From NCBI GenBank assembly GCA_037443085.1, contig JBBIPA010000006.1:1-64000 (forward strand): a stretch of 64,000 nt of DNA, written 5' to 3'. Every line of letters begins with the position of its first letter. Position 1 is the stretch's first letter. Positions 25,702-33,682 of this stretch are shown here, one piece after another. A program made the position numbers and the translations under genes. The notes beneath the pieces are model-generated. The model was not told the DNA's origin and did no database searches. It saw only the letters and a program-made list of their open reading frames with translations. This DNA is from JBBIPA01 sp037443085. GTDB taxonomy: Bacteria; Chloroflexota; Dehalococcoidia; GIF9; UBA5629.

Positions 25702-27261
25702 TCACTTGACGGTATCAATGACACTAAAAACTCCTTTTAGCATGTCCGGAATAAGAAGCAGACATAATCCTGATATTGCCAGCATTATGCCGAAGTAAAA
25801 TAAGAATTTGAGATTGTGCCCGCCGTCTATTACTTTGATGGCGGCAGCGTTGACTACAGTGAGCATGATGAGCATGGCAGTGACCATCATATTGAGCATT
25901 TGCAGGGAACTGCCGCTTTCTGTGAAGAACTGGAATGCCGGCAAGCTGCTCAGAGCACTCATGTCTCCCGACTTGATGTCCCCCATGTTTTGCAATAGCT
26001 TGGAAAAATTAACCAGTATCTGGTAGATACCTACCAGGAGCATGGCAATGGTGGCATGTATTACGATGCAGGTAAAGGAGAAATTGGATGACACCAGCTT
26101 ACGCTTGGCTCGCAGCAAAGCCACTTTCATGGCGAACTTGGATGATTGGGTGCCTACTTTTTCGGGGTCACCACCGACGGCAATGCCATCCCAGAAAATC
26201 TGAACGCTCCGGTTTATATGCTCGCTGCCGGTATTGCCCACAAACCTTTGCCAGCACAATTCGGGCTTGATGCCCAGCAAAAGCGAGGTATTAAGGACGG
26301 TAGCCGGTTTTTTCAGAGAAGACAATGCTCGGAAATCCAGGCGTCCCAGTGCCTCAGTCACCGTGGTACCGATAGCTTTGGTTATGCCCCCCAGCGACCT
26401 CAGGAAACCGGCAATGTCTGAGTCGAGCCTGTCAATATTGCGGTCATCCCACATAATCATAAGGCCGGTAGGTAATACGATAATTGCTGCTGCTACCATG
26501 GCTAATCCCAAATTGGCTTTGAGCATCAACATAAGCAGTATCATGACCAGGAGCATGGGCACCACCATAAATTTAAACAACTCCTTGCCTATTCTCTGTC
26601 CCGTCGAAGTGTGAGACAGAGAATGGGTTTTCACATCTTTGGGGGATGCCCGGTACATTATCCAGGCACCCAGCACGGTGGACATCAGCATCATCCAGGT
26701 CAGGGTAGTAATATAGGTTGGATTCATGGGAAAGATGAGCATGGAAACCACGCTGATGACCACTACCAGGGATGCCGATAAGATTAAGGCCACATAGGCA
26801 TCAGTCCATTTTTTCAGGCTTTCTATCGAGCGCTCATATTCATCCCCAAAAGTTTCACCTACGGCGTGAGCCTCCCGAGCTAAAAAGTCGGCTTCGCTCT
26901 CGCCGGATGCCAGGGCATTCGACATACGCAGCAGTATGGCTTTGGGTTCTACTTCTCTGGTCTCTTCGCCAACCAGGCGGCAGGCTTCAGAGTAATCATA
27001 GTTGAGCTTTTTCGCCAGGAAATGGACTTTTCTGATGTACTTTGACGAGACGTAAGGTAAGCTGGCGGCATACTCGAATAGCAGGTTCCGGGGCAGTTTC
27101 GATGTGGCAATAGCTGACATATAGGTCAGGTGGCAAAACAAATCCCCTTTCAGGAGGTCCTTGTTAGTGGATAACCTCCCCCCGGGAACTTCCTGTGCCG
27201 CGGCGTCCGGGTTAGAAAATCCCTTCCCGTTGAGCTTTCGCAAGTACTTCAAGGAGATCAT
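25702..27261 (-). CDS. arlJ: Archaellum membrane platform protein ArlJ (FlaJ)
   Basis: This 519-residue polytopic protein is of the T2SF/FlaJ type, the membrane platform on which the ArlI ATPase works. The N-terminal LTYMSAIATSKLPRNLLFEY is the typical start of the first cytosolic domain. Two groups of spans follow (about 160-275 and 395-515), with a second helical cytosolic domain between them (about 285-390) that starts LDSDIAGFLRSLGG. About nine spans are predicted by eye, more than in TadB or TadC. The frame overlaps the end of arlI by 50 bases, so an internal start is possible. It follows arlH and arlI in the archaeal order. Confidence 0.9.
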   Translation of the reverse strand: MISLKYLRKLNGKGFSNPDAAAQEVPGGRLSTNKDLLKGDLFCHLTYMSAIATSKLPRNLLFEYAASLPYVSSKYIRKVHFLAKKLNYDYSEACRLVGEETREVEPKAILLRMSNALASGESEADFLAREAHAVGETFGDEYERSIESLKKWTDAYVALILSASLVVVISVVSMLIFPMNPTYITTLTWMMLMSTVLGAWIMYRASPKDVKTHSLSHTSTGQRIGKELFKFMVVPMLLVMILLMLMLKANLGLAMVAAAIIVLPTGLMIMWDDRNIDRLDSDIAGFLRSLGGITKAIGTTVTEALGRLDFRALSSLKKPATVLNTSLLLGIKPELCWQRFVGNTGSEHINRSVQIFWDGIAVGGDPEKVGTQSSKFAMKVALLRAKRKLVSSNFSFTCIVIHATIAMLLVGIYQILVNFSKLLQNMGDIKSGDMSALSSLPAFQFFTESGSSLQMLNMMVTAMLIMLTVVNAAAIKVIDGGHNLKFLFYFGIMLAISGLCLLLIPDMLKGVFSVIDTVK

Positions 27262-28936
27262 AAAACCCTCTTATTCCCTGTTGTTTGTGCAATTTTTCAA
27301 GTATTTTGGCACGGCGGTCTATTTGGGCATAAATACGCTGTTTTTTATGTACCGGAATGCCTAACTTCGGACCTATCTTATATTCGAGGAGATAGCTGTT
27401 GTTTTCACCGGTGAATAGAAAAGTATCTGTGATTGGGTCCCAGCGAAACGTTTCCACAAAAAGGAAGGACTGGGTAATGGGGTCATAGCCCACAATTTCA
27501 TTGATGCTGATCATCCTCCGACCGACCTGTCCCGAAGGTAACTTTACCGCGCTCTGGATAACACAAAAATTGAGATTGTCTATATAGGATTTAGGGACAT
27601 TGATAGGGTCGCCGGTGAGGCGTTGAATCAATCTCTCTACAGAGGCAGCATGGAAGGTTGCCATAACCGAATGTCCTGTCTGCATTGCCTGGAAGGCAAT
27701 AGCTCCCTCTGCACCTCGTATCTCGCCGATGATTATTTCATTGGGGCGCTGGCGCAGGGCAGCTTTGAGCAGGTCAAACATGCCGACGCTGTTCTCCTCA
27801 CCTTGTTTAGACGTCCGCACCACTTCCCTTATCCAGTTTTTATGGGGCACCTGGAGCTCCGGTGTATCTTCGATGGATACTATCTTGGCATTGGGGTGTA
27901 TGAAGGTGGTAATGGCATTCATAGTCGTCGTTTTACCGGAGGCAGTCTCACCGCAGACGAACATATTCATGCCTTCCCCGAGCATGATGGAAAGATAGGC
28001 GGCTATCTTATAATCCAGCGTGCCCATTTCGACGAGTTCCAGAACCGAGAGCGGCGTCTCGCTGAATTTTCGGATGGTGAAGTTAGAGCCACGTTTGGAT
28101 ACATCGCGTCCATAGACGATATTGATTCTGGAGCCGTCGGGAAGAGTGGCGTCAACGATAGGGCTGTGAACGCTTACCGGCTTCTTAATTCGCTCGGCTA
28201 ATCTCATGACGAAGGCATCAAGGTCCTCATGGTTTGGGAAATTAACCACAGTTTTCAGGCTCTTGAATATTTTATGCTCCACAAATATGGGGCCCATGCC
28301 ACTGCAACTGATATCCTCGACGTATTTGTCATTGACTATAGGGTCCAGAATGCCCAGCCCTATTTTGTCGCGCAGCATGAGGTACTTTGTGGCTTGTAGC
28401 TGGCCGGGCGTCACTATGAGAGGTTTGATTTTTACACCAAGTGGGTTCTTACCATTATTACCCGGGGGAGGACCGTTTGCCGTGGTGCAAATTTTCCCCA
28501 GGCATTGCAATATCATATTCTTCTTTTCCTCATCCGAGACGAACATATTGATGCTCAGGAAATCAGCCATGACCAGCAATCTCTTCTCTATGTCCTCCAT
28601 GAGCTTATCCAGGTCCTGGCCGATAGTCGGCTCTACGGGGATATAGGTACTACGTCCATCGTTGGGGTCACGCAGGATATGGATGAAAATGCCGGGCTTC
28701 CCCGGATAGATAATGTTGGGGCTTTTGTTAGCCGACATCTTTCTCTCCAGCTTCTGATGGAACTCGGGGATACCACATTCAGCTACGGGGAGCATGCGTA
28801 AGTAGCGCCACAGGTGAGGATTCTTTTGCACCATGTCCTGAGCCTCTGGCGGCAGTTTGCTGACTATGTTGACGGAATCGTCCCTGTCACCACTTTTATT
28901 CTTTCCCGGACTGAATGGCAAAACAATCTGCGGCAT
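27212..28936 (-). CDS. arlI: Archaellum motor ATPase ArlI (FlaI)
   Basis: This 574-residue secretion-superfamily ATPase powers archaellum assembly and rotation. Walker A is CGETASGKTTT (about 328-338), the Asp box is IVSIEDTPELQVPHKNWIR (about 352-370, characteristic of FlaI) and Walker B is RPNEIIIGEIRGAE (about 397-410). A His box with MATFHAASVE follows. The N-terminal 250 residues correspond to the FlaI N-domain. The C-terminal region is longer than in TadA. GAGAGGA precedes the ATG. It lies 19 bases after arlH and overlaps arlJ. Confidence 0.94.
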   Translation of the reverse strand: MPQIVLPFSPGKNKSGDRDDSVNIVSKLPPEAQDMVQKNPHLWRYLRMLPVAECGIPEFHQKLERKMSANKSPNIIYPGKPGIFIHILRDPNDGRSTYIPVEPTIGQDLDKLMEDIEKRLLVMADFLSINMFVSDEEKKNMILQCLGKICTTANGPPPGNNGKNPLGVKIKPLIVTPGQLQATKYLMLRDKIGLGILDPIVNDKYVEDISCSGMGPIFVEHKIFKSLKTVVNFPNHEDLDAFVMRLAERIKKPVSVHSPIVDATLPDGSRINIVYGRDVSKRGSNFTIRKFSETPLSVLELVEMGTLDYKIAAYLSIMLGEGMNMFVCGETASGKTTTMNAITTFIHPNAKIVSIEDTPELQVPHKNWIREVVRTSKQGEENSVGMFDLLKAALRQRPNEIIIGEIRGAEGAIAFQAMQTGHSVMATFHAASVERLIQRLTGDPINVPKSYIDNLNFCVIQSAVKLPSGQVGRRMISINEIVGYDPITQSFLFVETFRWDPITDTFLFTGENNSYLLEYKIGPKLGIPVHKKQRIYAQIDRRAKILEKLHKQQGIRGFYDLLEVLAKAQREGIF

Positions 28937-28955
28937 GAAGCTATTCCTCTCTATG

Positions 28956-29678
28956 TTATGCTTTAGCCCTGCCGATCGGCATTATCCGCATGCCAATACC
29001 AGGGTCAACATCAAAGCTTAATACATTTCCGGTGTTTTTGGCGGCGCCTCTTACCTTGGCTACCTCCAGAACCTTGACCAGTTTATCGCCAACCTCTTCG
29101 ATGCGAAGTCGGAAATGGGCGTCGCAGGCAGAACGTATACGAATCAGGCTCTGCTCGTCAAAAGCATAGGTATGAGCGATATTGATAATGGTTTTACCTT
29201 GGTCACAGAGCCTCTTACATTGCTCGAAATAGGTGAGGATTTCGTCTTGAGTGGTATGAGCCAGCACCGGAGTCAGCGAATCAACGACTATCAGGTCATA
29301 CTCTCGATAGGCATTAACACCGGAGATAATAGTGGTGAAGGTATTCACCAGTCTCATTTGTGATGATTCTATAGTGAAGATTTTCATCCATCCCATGAGC
29401 AGAGAGTCCAAGATGCTTAATCCCAGGCTTTCCATCTGGCTATTCATGCTTTTCACCGTGTTCTCGGCGGTGAACAGCAGCACCCGGTGGTGGGCAGCGA
29501 TGGCTCCCCACATCATTTGCTGCGCCAGTACCGATTTGCCGGCATCTGATTCACCTTCAATGAGCGTAAGAGAGCCGATGGGTATGCCACCGCCGAGCTG
29601 TTTGTCAATCTCTCTTTTGCCGGTACAAATAAGCTCTGGTTGTTCTTCTTTTTCTTCGTCGGCTACTGATATTTTCAT
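28956..29678 (-). CDS. arlH: Archaellum RecA-like ATP-binding protein ArlH (FlaH)
   Basis: This 240-residue KaiC/RecA-fold protein matches ArlH, which binds ATP and sits on ArlI at the base of the archaellum. Walker A is GESDAGKSVL (42-51) and Walker B is YDLIVVDSLTPVL (127-139). The opening TGKREIDKQLGGGIPIGSL is typical of the family. ArlH is the best single marker separating an archaellum from type IV or Tad pili, which lack it. AAAGGTG precedes the ATG. It is placed between arlF and arlI as in archaea. Confidence 0.93.
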   Translation of the reverse strand: MKISVADEEKEEQPELICTGKREIDKQLGGGIPIGSLTLIEGESDAGKSVLAQQMMWGAIAAHHRVLLFTAENTVKSMNSQMESLGLSILDSLLMGWMKIFTIESSQMRLVNTFTTIISGVNAYREYDLIVVDSLTPVLAHTTQDEILTYFEQCKRLCDQGKTIINIAHTYAFDEQSLIRIRSACDAHFRLRIEEVGDKLVKVLEVAKVRGAAKNTGNVLSFDVDPGIGMRIMPIGRAKA

Positions 29679-29702
29679 CAGCGAACACCTTTCCCGTTTT
29701 CT

Positions 29703-30203
29703 TCATGGTCGTGCAAAGGTAATTTCAGTTCTGGCACCATTGGGAGTTGCTATGGTTGCCAGATTAGTGGCTTTGGAGACTGCTGGCGGAGAAAGTTTCA
29801 GCACCAGCTTGATAGTTTCCCTGGAGTTAACTATATTAGGTTCGTAAATTTCGGGTTGGCCATTGAGAAAGATGCCACCAACTGTCCATCCCGGTGTTGC
29901 TGTGGTATAGGGAAGCCATTGCACACTGCCCCCTTGATAGACGATAATCACATCCCATTTGCTGAAATTGGCCAGAGCGGTATGCCCGTCATTTCTGATG
30001 ACTATCTCTACCTGGGTGCCCTCACTGTTGGTAACCGAGCTCACCGATGTGATGACAGTATTTCTCATCTCCCGAGCTGTGGATTCTCCGTCTTTCCAGG
30101 CATATACCAGCGTGTCAAGCGAGCTGAAAGCGCTCGAGGCGATAGTGACCGTCCCCGTTACCAACAGGGTGATACATACTAATGCAGTAATAGCGTTTTC
30201 CAT
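29703..30203 (-). CDS. ArlF-like archaellum stator protein
   Basis: This 166-residue protein has one N-terminal hydrophobic helix (about 5-30), then a beta-rich domain with QVEIVIRNDGHTALANF, the NxG-T-x-L pattern found in ArlF. ArlF is a pilin-like stator part that in archaea binds the S-layer outside the cell. It has no Arg/Lys-Gly class III processing site. It lies 9 bases after the ArlG-like gene and 24 bases before arlH. No ribosome site is seen, suggesting coupling. ArlF and ArlG are short and divergent, so the F versus G assignment could be swapped. Confidence 0.7.
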   Translation of the reverse strand: MENAITALVCITLLVTGTVTIASSAFSSLDTLVYAWKDGESTAREMRNTVITSVSSVTNSEGTQVEIVIRNDGHTALANFSKWDVIIVYQGGSVQWLPYTTATPGWTVGGIFLNGQPEIYEPNIVNSRETIKLVLKLSPPAVSKATNLATIATPNGARTEITFARP

Positions 30204-30211
30204 GGCACCAG

Positions 30212-30673
30212 CTATGAAGTACTATATAATTTCTCACTTGATATTCCGTTAGGTATAACTATTTTGAAATAGTAGTTTCCTGACGGCGGTGACGATAGAT
30301 GAATCGTGACCTTTATTGTTGCTGTAGGTCCCCACCTGGTATCATTCTCTATAGTGTAATCCCAGTAGGGCGCTGTTGAACCGCCATAGGTTATGCGGGC
30401 GAAATTCCCCTGTGGTCCCCAGAATATGTCGCTATTCTCAATGCCGCCAATACGCGAAGACCCCACGTTTTTAACCCATACATGAACTTTATTGTTCTGA
30501 TGCGCTATTTGAATAACGTTGATCTGGCTTCTGATTTTGTCATCTATCTTGCTGGCGGCATCAGCTAAAGCACTGCTGCTCCCCGTTATAGCCGGATATA
30601 CTGCGTTAATGACTACCAATGAACATACCACCCCGGCTATGATGAGCAGAAGAGTCACCAGTACCTTATCCAT
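30212..30673 (-). CDS. ArlG-like archaellum stator protein
   Basis: This 153-residue protein has an N-terminal hydrophobic helix (about 4-27), a polar helix ending in a DKI-x-S-x-INVIQIA segment, and a beta-domain with VHVWVKNVGSSRI. This matches ArlG, which forms the stator filament that ArlF caps. It overlaps the end of the ArlC/D/E-like gene by 8 bases and has AAGGAG before the ATG. Order here is G then F then H, as in Sulfolobales rather than in most Euryarchaeota. Homology is judged by layout and motif only. Confidence 0.7.
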   Translation of the reverse strand: MDKVLVTLLLIIAGVVCSLVVINAVYPAITGSSSALADAASKIDDKIRSQINVIQIAHQNNKVHVWVKNVGSSRIGGIENSDIFWGPQGNFARITYGGSTAPYWDYTIENDTRWGPTATIKVTIHLSSPPSGNYYFKIVIPNGISSEKLYSTS

Positions 30674-31439
30674 TTTGAGACTCCTTCATCATTGATAAAA
30701 TAGATAGCAACGCCTTCTCTTGTTGTTTCGGGTCTGCCAGCAAATTTTCCAGTTGAGCTAAAAGAGACAGATAGTCACTGGCAATAATTGATTGTCCCTT
30801 CGGCTCGTGATGGGAAATACGTATCATTCTTATTAAGGCATCCTTCAGCTTTTCCGGCAGATGTCCCATAGCGCAGGACATTTCTACCAGGATTTCCGAC
30901 CGCTCCTTGCCCAGCTTTGCTGTTGCCTGGTCTATCCAGTGAGTTAGTCCGGCGACTACAACCAGGTCAACCTTGCTCTTGCCAGTGAAGAAATTATGTT
31001 CCTTTTTTCTCTCCTGAGGTGATACCACTCCCTCCTCATTATCCGTTTCTGCGCCTTGCCACAGGCGTGGCTTGATGTTTCGCGACGGCGTTTGCGATTC
31101 CTCCGTTCCCGCGATGTCCTTATACTGAGACGGGATTAATCCGTCTTGAATCTGTTTTAGGCTGACCGACTTAATTTCCCCGGCCGGACTGGCAGCAGAT
31201 TCAGGCACTTTGCCTTGTCCTCCTGCCCTCATTCCCGGGCTGCTTTCAGTCGCCGGTTCCTCCGGCTGGTTTTCTTTTTGCACCGAAGTCGGCACGGTGG
31301 TGGCAGTACCGCAACTGGAACCAAAGGGGTTTTGTATGCTTAAGTATTGCTCACGCAAGTCCAGAAGGACTGTCTTAATTTCATTTTTCAAAACCTTTAC
31401 TTCTTCTTCCAGCGTTTTAATCCTTTGTTCGTCCTTCAT
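30666..31439 (-). CDS. ArlC/D/E-like cytosolic archaellum protein
   Basis: This 257-residue soluble protein starts with a coiled coil (about 1-35), continues through a disordered Pro/Ser/Glu region (40-150) and ends in a helical domain. The segment GLTHWIDQATAKLGKERSEI followed by a Gly-x-Leu turn and a further helix resembles the FlaD/E domain (WIxxLxxKxGxxxLxxxLxxYxxxGWIxxxV). In archaea ArlC/D/E form the cytosolic ring that couples the motor to chemotaxis through CheF. The domain match is partial. It lies just downstream of archaellin after a strong hairpin and overlaps the ArlG-like gene. Confidence 0.65.
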   Translation of the reverse strand: MKDEQRIKTLEEEVKVLKNEIKTVLLDLREQYLSIQNPFGSSCGTATTVPTSVQKENQPEEPATESSPGMRAGGQGKVPESAASPAGEIKSVSLKQIQDGLIPSQYKDIAGTEESQTPSRNIKPRLWQGAETDNEEGVVSPQERKKEHNFFTGKSKVDLVVVAGLTHWIDQATAKLGKERSEILVEMSCAMGHLPEKLKDALIRMIRISHHEPKGQSIIASDYLSLLAQLENLLADPKQQEKALLSILSMMKESQNG

Positions 31440-31461
31440 GGCACAAACCTTTCGGTGAGAG

Positions 31462-31492
31462 GGGGGTCATCCTTATCCGAAAGATGACCCCC
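31462..31492 (-). promoter_or_regulatory. Hairpin between archaellin and motor genes
   Basis: A perfect 10-bp GC-rich stem (31462-31471 with 31483-31492, GGGGGTCATC arms) and an 11-base loop lie in the 103-base space between the archaellin stop and the next start codon. There is no T-run after it on the minus strand, so it is a better candidate for an attenuator or RNA-stabilising 3' end than for a full terminator. It would favour high archaellin mRNA against the downstream motor genes. Confidence 0.7.
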
Positions 31493-31542
31493 TCCTGGCA
31501 TTTTAACTATCCGAACCTAACCAGCTATATCGACCGGGAAGA

Positions 31543-32160
31543 TTAGTGCAGGTCCATTACGGGATCTATTTGTGCGGGCAATGTCCTCTGAACGGTTATG
31601 GTGGAGCCGAGGTTCGGCTTTACCTGGACGCTAAACGACTGATTGGCAGTCAAAGTTGCGGTTTTCGCCGGGTCGCCACCTAAATCTGCCAGATCAATGG
31701 CAATCTCGAATTGTTCACCAGTTTCCAGCAGATTGTCAGTGTCAGCAGCTCCGATCGCCGTCTTGGTCCATTTAATGTTGTTGAAGTACTCCGTCGAGGT
31801 GCTTAGGCTTATCACGCATTTATTGGTGGCATTGGCAGTACCATCACATGGCGTCATATCGATGGGGTTTCCCGCGATGGCATTTCTCACCGTGATAAGC
31901 ACAGTAGCGACCTTGGTATTATCAGTGCTTGTGGCCATAACCGAGCCGGATAGCTCCAGATTGCTTTTTGCCTGCTGCAGTCCAGCATAGATTGTCTCCT
32001 TGCCTCGTTCTGCCGAGAATAGCCCGGCGCTCAGCACGGCATAGCCGAACACAGCAGCTACAGTAACGAAGGCGATAAGGATAATGGCAGTTTCCAAGCC
32101 GGTCATGCCTCGCTCGTCCTTATGCAGCTTTCTCATTGCCTTTGAAAATTTTTGAAACAT
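31543..32160 (-). CDS. arlB: Archaellin (archaellum filament subunit) with class III signal peptide
   Basis: This 205-residue protein is the filament subunit. A basic leader ends in KDERG, after which MTGLETAIILIAFVTVAAVF forms the conserved hydrophobic core helix of archaellins. Cleavage by a prepilin-type peptidase is expected after Gly18. The rest is a Thr/Asn/Val-rich beta domain (about 60-200) with TVLITVRNAIAGNPIDMTP, like other archaellins. AAGGAGGA precedes the ATG and a separate promoter lies upstream. Only one archaellin gene is seen; no class III signal peptidase gene (ArlK/PibD) is in the window. Confidence 0.92.
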   Translation of the reverse strand: MFQKFSKAMRKLHKDERGMTGLETAIILIAFVTVAAVFGYAVLSAGLFSAERGKETIYAGLQQAKSNLELSGSVMATSTDNTKVATVLITVRNAIAGNPIDMTPCDGTANATNKCVISLSTSTEYFNNIKWTKTAIGAADTDNLLETGEQFEIAIDLADLGGDPAKTATLTANQSFSVQVKPNLGSTITVQRTLPAQIDPVMDLH

Positions 32161-32203
32161 TAGTTTCCTCCTTTTGTTTGTTTTGAATGGAATCCGATTT
32201 GTT

Positions 32204-32231
32204 ATTGTAACCAGGGTATATGTTGAGTCAT
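32204..32231 (-). promoter_or_regulatory. Promoter of the archaellin gene
   Basis: On the minus strand ATGACT, a 16-base spacer and TACAAT lie 44 bases before the archaellin ATG. This would give a leader of about 37 bases with AAGGAGGA. The -35 keeps only the TGAC core, so activation by a regulator is plausible. Confidence 0.5.
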
Positions 32232-32249
32232 GGTTCCCTGATCAGGTGT

Positions 32250-32777
32250 TCACACTCCTTCCAATTTTGCACCTCCTTTGAACATAGTCGGGATGGTCTT
32301 CGTCTGCGGTAGCTTAACCAGGGCGAAGTGGTCCTCGTCCTGAAACAGGATGGAACGCCACAGATATACGATGCGAATTGCAGAAATTAGCTCATTGCGG
32401 CTGATATCTCTGGGCAGAAAGGCGGATGCCCCATTTTCAACGGCAGGCACCAGGAAGTTCTCCTCGTCATTGAGCACGATAATACCTACGTTATGCAGAG
32501 CATGCTTGATTTCATTGATAATCTTTATGCCGTCGGCGCCCCGCATCTCGACATCCAGGAGAATAATGTCAGGATACAACTTTTGAATTTGATGTAGAGC
32601 TTCCTTTCCATTCCGTGCTTCGCCGATCATCTTGATGCTTTCATCACCACTAATCATCTGGCGAATGCCTTCACGCATGGCTTCACGGCTGTCAACCACC
32701 ACCACCCTTATTACATCAGAGGCGTCAGCAGTGTAGCTGTACGTCCGGGGTAACTCGTTGAATAAAGTATCTGCCAT
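32250..32777 (-). CDS. Stand-alone receiver-domain response regulator
   Basis: This protein of about 175 residues is a receiver domain with no DNA-binding or enzyme output, like CheY-type regulators but with a 40-residue C-terminal tail. VVVVDSREA holds the acidic region and IILLDVEMRGADG the phospho-acceptor Asp. The conserved Lys position reads FLPRD, i.e. Arg replaces Lys. The ATG at 32777 is preferred over 32798 because CGGAG lies 8 bases before it. It directly precedes the archaellin gene, so a CheY-like input to the motor or control of archaellin expression is possible. Which of the two cannot be told. Confidence 0.82.
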   Translation of the reverse strand: MADTLFNELPRTYSYTADASDVIRVVVVDSREAMREGIRQMISGDESIKMIGEARNGKEALHQIQKLYPDIILLDVEMRGADGIKIINEIKHALHNVGIIVLNDEENFLVPAVENGASAFLPRDISRNELISAIRIVYLWRSILFQDEDHFALVKLPQTKTIPTMFKGGAKLEGV

Positions 32778-32890
32778 AGCTTCTACTCCGTAATGCAATA
32801 TTTACAGGGTAAATTGTGGCATTATGGAGGTCTGTGGCAAAGCCCCAAATGGGTCAAGAAAAATGACCAGACAAGCTAAAATTTAAGCAG

Positions 32891-32915
32891 GTGCGCAGAT
32901 TTGTAGTGTGCGCAG
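32891..32915. promoter_or_regulatory. Direct repeat upstream of the receiver gene
   Basis: Two copies of GTGCGCAG (32891-32898 and 32908-32915) are spaced 17 bases apart in the 221-base gap between the NarL-type and receiver genes. Direct or inverted octamer pairs are common regulator sites. The neighbouring NarL-type protein is a candidate binder. This is inference. Confidence 0.35.
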
Positions 32916-32998
32916 TTTCTTGCTAGCAATCGCAAAAAAGAGATAACTAGAAGGAGAGACTCTAGTGAAGACAGAAGCGTTACTTTGGCCCGGTCAGA

Positions 32999-33628
32999 TT
33001 AGAGCAGGTTTTTGGCATAAGCCTCAGCAACAGCCTGAGTTCTGTCATTGACTCCGAGCTTGGCAAATATGGTGCTCGTTTCCCTTTTGATAGTTGCTTC
33101 GCTGAGATAGAGCTTTTGAGCAATGTTTTTATTGGTGACCCCGGAGGCAATGAGACGCAGTATATCAAGCTGCCGGTGAGATAAGATTGCTTTGCGGTTA
33201 ATCTCCGCCATACTGCCAAATTGGCTGAAAAGTTTCCTGGTGACGGATGGGGAAAATGGCGATTGCCCGGTATAAGCCAGCCATACCGATTTTATAAGGT
33301 CCTCGTGATTAATGTCTTTAAGCAGGTAGCCTACTGCACCAGCCTCAGCGGATTGTGCCAGGAATTTGTCCTCGTAGATGGTGAGCATGATAATGTTGGC
33401 GGAACACCCCTGCTCTTTGATCTGCCGTGTCGCCTCAATGCCACTCATACCCGGCATCCTGATATCCATCAGTATGATATCCGGATTCAGCTCCTTCGCT
33501 TTTGCCACAGCTTCTTCGCCTGAGCTGGCTTCACCGACTACCTTGATTTCGTCATCGAACTCCAGCATCCGCCGCAGACCTTCGCGCACCAGTTGCTGAT
33601 CATCTACCGAAAGCACTTTTATCTTCAT
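32999..33628 (-). CDS. NarL/FixJ-family response regulator
   Basis: This 209-residue regulator has a receiver domain (1-120) with VDDQQ, the phospho-acceptor Asp55 in ILMDIRMPGMSG and the conserved Lys in GYLLKDI. A LuxR-type helix-turn-helix follows (about 145-205), with LSHRQLDILRLIASGVTNKNIA and the recognition helix in SEATIKRETS, the first cut here to LSHRQLDILRLIASG. It follows the NarX-type kinase after 54 bases and should be its partner. It is upstream of the receiver and archaellin genes and is the obvious candidate for their transcriptional control. Confidence 0.93.
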   Translation of the reverse strand: MKIKVLSVDDQQLVREGLRRMLEFDDEIKVVGEASSGEEAVAKAKELNPDIILMDIRMPGMSGIEATRQIKEQGCSANIIMLTIYEDKFLAQSAEAGAVGYLLKDINHEDLIKSVWLAYTGQSPFSPSVTRKLFSQFGSMAEINRKAILSHRQLDILRLIASGVTNKNIAQKLYLSEATIKRETSTIFAKLGVNDRTQAVAEAYAKNLL

Positions 33629-33682
33629 GCTCTTTGTACCTGCCTTTCATTAGATAATGATGGAAACATTTCTGTGATAGTT

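Noticed and set aside
25702..32160. Reading the cluster as a Tad or type IV pilus
   Set aside because: ArlH, two ArlF/G-like proteins, an archaellin-type signal peptide and the FlaI-type SIEDTPEL...PHKNW box are present, while no Tad secretin, TadZ or PilM/N/O proteins are seen.
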